NCBI RefSeq assembly: GCF_001424145.1 | Contig: NZ_LMQM01000004.1 | Span: forward strand, 23,874 to 87,873 | Reading direction: 5' to 3' | Length of the DNA: 64,000 nt | DNA from: Chryseobacterium sp. Leaf404 | GTDB taxonomy: Bacteria > Bacteroidota > Bacteroidia > Flavobacteriales > Weeksellaceae | In this document: positions 62,274 through 64,000 of the stretch, in pieces | Layout of the letters: every line of letters begins with the position of its first letter | How positions within the stretch are numbered: the stretch's first letter is position 1 | Program-made: the position numbers and the translations under genes | The notes under the pieces: model-generated | Told to the model about the DNA's origin: nothing | The model's input: only the letters and a program-made list of their open reading frames with translations | The model's database searches: none

Positions 62274-62702
62274 GTTTATGATATGTTCCATAATCTTATT
62301 TATAAGCCTTCTTCTGACTTTGAGAATGTTGCTTTATTTTTAACGCCGTTATATGAACTTCGTAACTGTGCCAATATAAATGAGTCTAACTAAATAGCAG
62401 AGATTTTGAAGACGAGACTATTGATTGGAGAAAAACCATTATTAATTATTAACGGTTTAAGCAATTTAATAGAATCATGATTTGAAATTGTGATTCGAAC
62501 CAGAGATTATCCTGTCAAATATCTCCTTACTACAAGACAAGAAGATTGGTACCGTTTCGGTGCTGATCTTTCAGAGATAAAATTAATGATAGTAGATATA
62601 TCTTTAACAATAAATGAAGCCCGCAAAATTTTTGAAGAGTTTTAAAAAAAACAAAAAATTCATGATGAGAGTTGTTTCTGGAAAATGAAAGAATTGAATT
62701 GA
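62274..62702 (+). pseudogene. Remnant of a STAND-type NTPase, decayed
   Basis: One frame reads from 62274 to TGA at 62700, broken by TAA at 62391, TGA at 62478 and TAA at 62643. It encodes SSDFENVALFLTPLYELRN, IAEILKTRLLIGEKPLLIING, and RDYPVKYLLTTRQEDWYRFGADLSEIKL ... SLTINEARKIFEEF ... KIHDES. This is the part of a STAND/NB-ARC-like NTPase from Walker B (LLIING, where the Walker B Asp position is Asn) through the sensor motif LLTTR to the start of the helical region. The P-loop and all downstream sensor repeats are absent. STAND proteins include anti-phage defence proteins (Avs) and regulators. Assignment is by motif recall. Confidence 0.55.
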
Positions 62703-62950
62703 TAGATGAAATTGGAGAAAGTTTTAAACAGATTCCTGAAATCCAACAATGCTATTGTTTAACTGGCGAGTTTGATTTTTTTCTGGTTATAGTTGTGCCA
62801 TCGATGAGTTATAATGAAAAATTTACCTGTAGAATATTTTTTAGTAATAAAAACATTAAAAAGTTCCACACAATTGTGGTTATGGAAATAAATAAAAACA
62901 CTTTAGAAATTCCAATGCCTCTTTTGTTCTTAACGACTGATCAACGGTAA
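62672..62950 (+). pseudogene. Remnant of an Lrp/AsnC family regulator (ligand-binding half only)
   Basis: The frame matches the Lrp C-terminal ligand-binding domain: IGESFKQIPEIQQCYCLTGEFDFFLVIVVPSM with the family pattern PE-x-x-x-CY-x-x-TG-(E/D)-x-D, then HTIVVMEINKNTLEIPM. The winged helix-turn-helix of about 60 residues that must precede it is missing, since the sequence upstream belongs to the STAND remnant in another frame. It can at most make a truncated protein that cannot bind DNA. The junction marks a recombination or deletion. Confidence 0.65.
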
Positions 62951-63189
62951 TCTCAAAAAACGATATTATATCAGAAAAACTTATATACTCTGCACATGAA
63001 GTTCAAAATATATTAAAGAAAGTTATTGAAGCTGCTTCTAACCGTATTTTTGAATTCATAGATAATGAGAATATAATTGTAGAAATTTATTATCAAAATA
63101 TGTTCAGCCGGCGAAACGGAAAACTTAGCATGTTAAGGATAAATTATAGTTTTCCTCGACTGACTTTTGTAAAAATTTACATAATTTAA
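62941..63189 (+). other. Unassigned open frame, possible gene fragment
   Basis: From 62941 the frame stays open for 82 codons to TAA at 63187. It has no ATG until the last third, and its start is right after a stop. Sequence such as EKLIYSAHEVQNILKKVIEAASNRIFEFIDNENIIVEIYY looks protein-like, with alternating helix. Probably the end of a lost gene. No family recognised. Confidence 0.35.
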
Positions 63190-63302
63190 TATTTTTAATA
63201 ATATTAATAATTAAATATGAATAATTTATTTTATATTACCAATACCTAACAATTAAATATTTTATTATAAAAAAAACTAATATTTTACTTTATTTTATCT
63301 TT

Positions 63303-63836
63303 ATGATAGCTTTGGTTATTTCTTGTGAAACGGAAAAAACTGTAATTGATAAAGCTGAAACTAAAGAAAAAATATCTAACCCTTCTTTATCTGGAAAATT
63401 AACTGCAATTACTATAGACAATAACATCGTAATCGCAGGGCCGAATGGTGATTTGTATCCTAGTAAGGAAGAGATAAGAACAGTTCTAACAGACGAATTA
63501 GCTAAGGCTGGTGTTACTACAAATTATGGAGAGATGACAATACTAAGAGAAATGACTGACGCTGGTGAAGTAATAGCACTCAGAGCTAATGATTTTGATA
63601 ATGGAGTGAAAACTACTATATTTCTACAAGCTACAGAAGATGGAAAATTTAGACTAGCTCCTTCAACTGGAACATGTTCATGTAAATCTAAAGCTTGTGC
63701 TACATCTATTGGTTGTACTGCGGAAATGTTTGGCACAAATTGTACGTGTACATCTTGTAGCGGAGATTGTGAAAAAACAAGTACAGCATCTTTTGGTGAA
63801 GCATTAGTAGCTCATCTCTCAAGTGATCTTGACTAA
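63303..63836 (+). CDS. Cysteine-rich lipoprotein; real start probably upstream
   Basis: This 177-residue frame has a lipobox (LVISC) and a cysteine-rich C-terminus with eight Cys in about 35 residues (CSCKSKACATSIGC, then NCTCTSCSGDC). The middle (GKLTAITIDNNIVIAGPNG to LATEDGKF-like strands) is of unknown fold. From ATG at 63303 the signal sequence is too short and lacks positive residues; in frame just upstream lies KKTNILLYFIFMIALVISC from 63270, preceded by ATA at 63267. The likely product thus starts at ATA 63267 (or ATT 63264). Possibly metal-binding. Unrecognised family. Confidence 0.7.
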   Translation: MIALVISCETEKTVIDKAETKEKISNPSLSGKLTAITIDNNIVIAGPNGDLYPSKEEIRTVLTDELAKAGVTTNYGEMTILREMTDAGEVIALRANDFDNGVKTTIFLQATEDGKFRLAPSTGTCSCKSKACATSIGCTAEMFGTNCTCTSCSGDCEKTSTASFGEALVAHLSSDLD

Positions 63837-63905
63837 ATAATTTTTAAGTAATGTCGCGTCCTAAAAATCCGATACAGATTATAGGTCAAATACAATTAAT
63901 TTAAG

Positions 63906-63942
63906 AATCCGTCTCACAACAAAATTTGAGGCGGATTTTTTA
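63906..63942 (+). terminator. Terminator after the cysteine-rich lipoprotein
   Basis: AATCCGTCTCA pairs with TGAGGCGGATT (one G-U pair) around CAACAAAATT, ending in a T run. Confidence 0.8.
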
Positions 63943-64000
63943 TTTCAGTAAAATGTATATTATTTTGGAAAATAGAAAAAGTTGTCCTCTTTAGGCAACT

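Noticed and set aside
63851..63904. Short frame starting with MSRPKNPIQIIGQ after the last lipoprotein.
   Set aside because: Only 17 codons, no support beyond an ATG; it may be a scrap of a lost gene.
1..64000. tRNA, rRNA, CRISPR arrays, prophage and intact insertion sequences.
   Set aside because: No cloverleaf-like, rRNA-like or regularly spaced repeat sequences and no transposase or integrase genes were seen by reading; a covariance search was not possible here.

Overview
The window looks like chromosomal DNA of a member of the Bacteroidota, family Weeksellaceae/Flavobacteriaceae, most likely Chryseobacterium or a close relative. This rests on AT-rich intergenic DNA, weak Shine-Dalgarno sequences, many copies of the Bacteroidota -7 promoter box TAnnTTTG, a SusC/SusD pair, type IX secretion (T9SS) sorting domains, a PafA-type alkaline phosphatase, a family-type malate dehydrogenase and TPR/AraC membrane regulators. 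I found no rRNA, tRNA, CRISPR array, intact insertion sequence or prophage.

Layout. 1-1150: the 3' end of a barnase-type RNase gene, an archaemetzincin-like lipoprotein and a barstar-type inhibitor. 1169-5889: PafA phosphatase, a broken two-helix membrane protein, a TPR protein, and a Fur-family repressor divergent from a thioredoxin-reductase-like flavoprotein. 5972-8784: a small secreted protein next to a large decayed secreted protein. 9629-16103: AraC regulator, malate dehydrogenase, heme oxygenase plus bacteriophytochrome (a light-sensing operon), a nucleoid-associated protein and a small orphan. 16155-26005: lactonase, beta-lactamase-fold hydrolase, TPR/AraC regulator and SusD/SusC. 26573-30011: universal stress protein, GNAT acetyltransferase and PLP racemase in one operon, then an AraC regulator. 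30311-35938: DnaK, polyphosphate kinase and exopolyphosphatase. 35978-42161: three small orphans, a large T9SS-exported protein and an orphan nuclease. 42297-53817: Nfu and Mrp iron-sulfur factors, a GH92 mannosidase, an ECF sigma factor with a PhyH oxygenase, TyrS, a lipoprotein, an esterase, an aspartic protease with PDZ and an L,D-transpeptidase. 53988-57512: three broken genes that look like the remains of a carbohydrate-responsive locus. 58185-60190: an intact paralogue of the secreted two-gene module at 5972-8784. 60457-64000: small orphans, remnants of a STAND NTPase and an Lrp regulator, and a cysteine-rich lipoprotein.

How it fits together. Housekeeping genes (dnaK, mdh, tyrS, ppk1, mrp) read through cleanly, while several secreted or accessory genes carry multiple nonsense codons (TAA, TAG and TGA mixed) and frameshifts. 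That points to real gene decay rather than poor sequence. The most interesting items are the RNase/metalloprotease/inhibitor cluster at the left edge, the duplicated two-gene secreted module (one copy decaying), two related hairpin repeats with linked CTTCGACAAGCTCAG-type repeats, and the STAND NTPase remnant.
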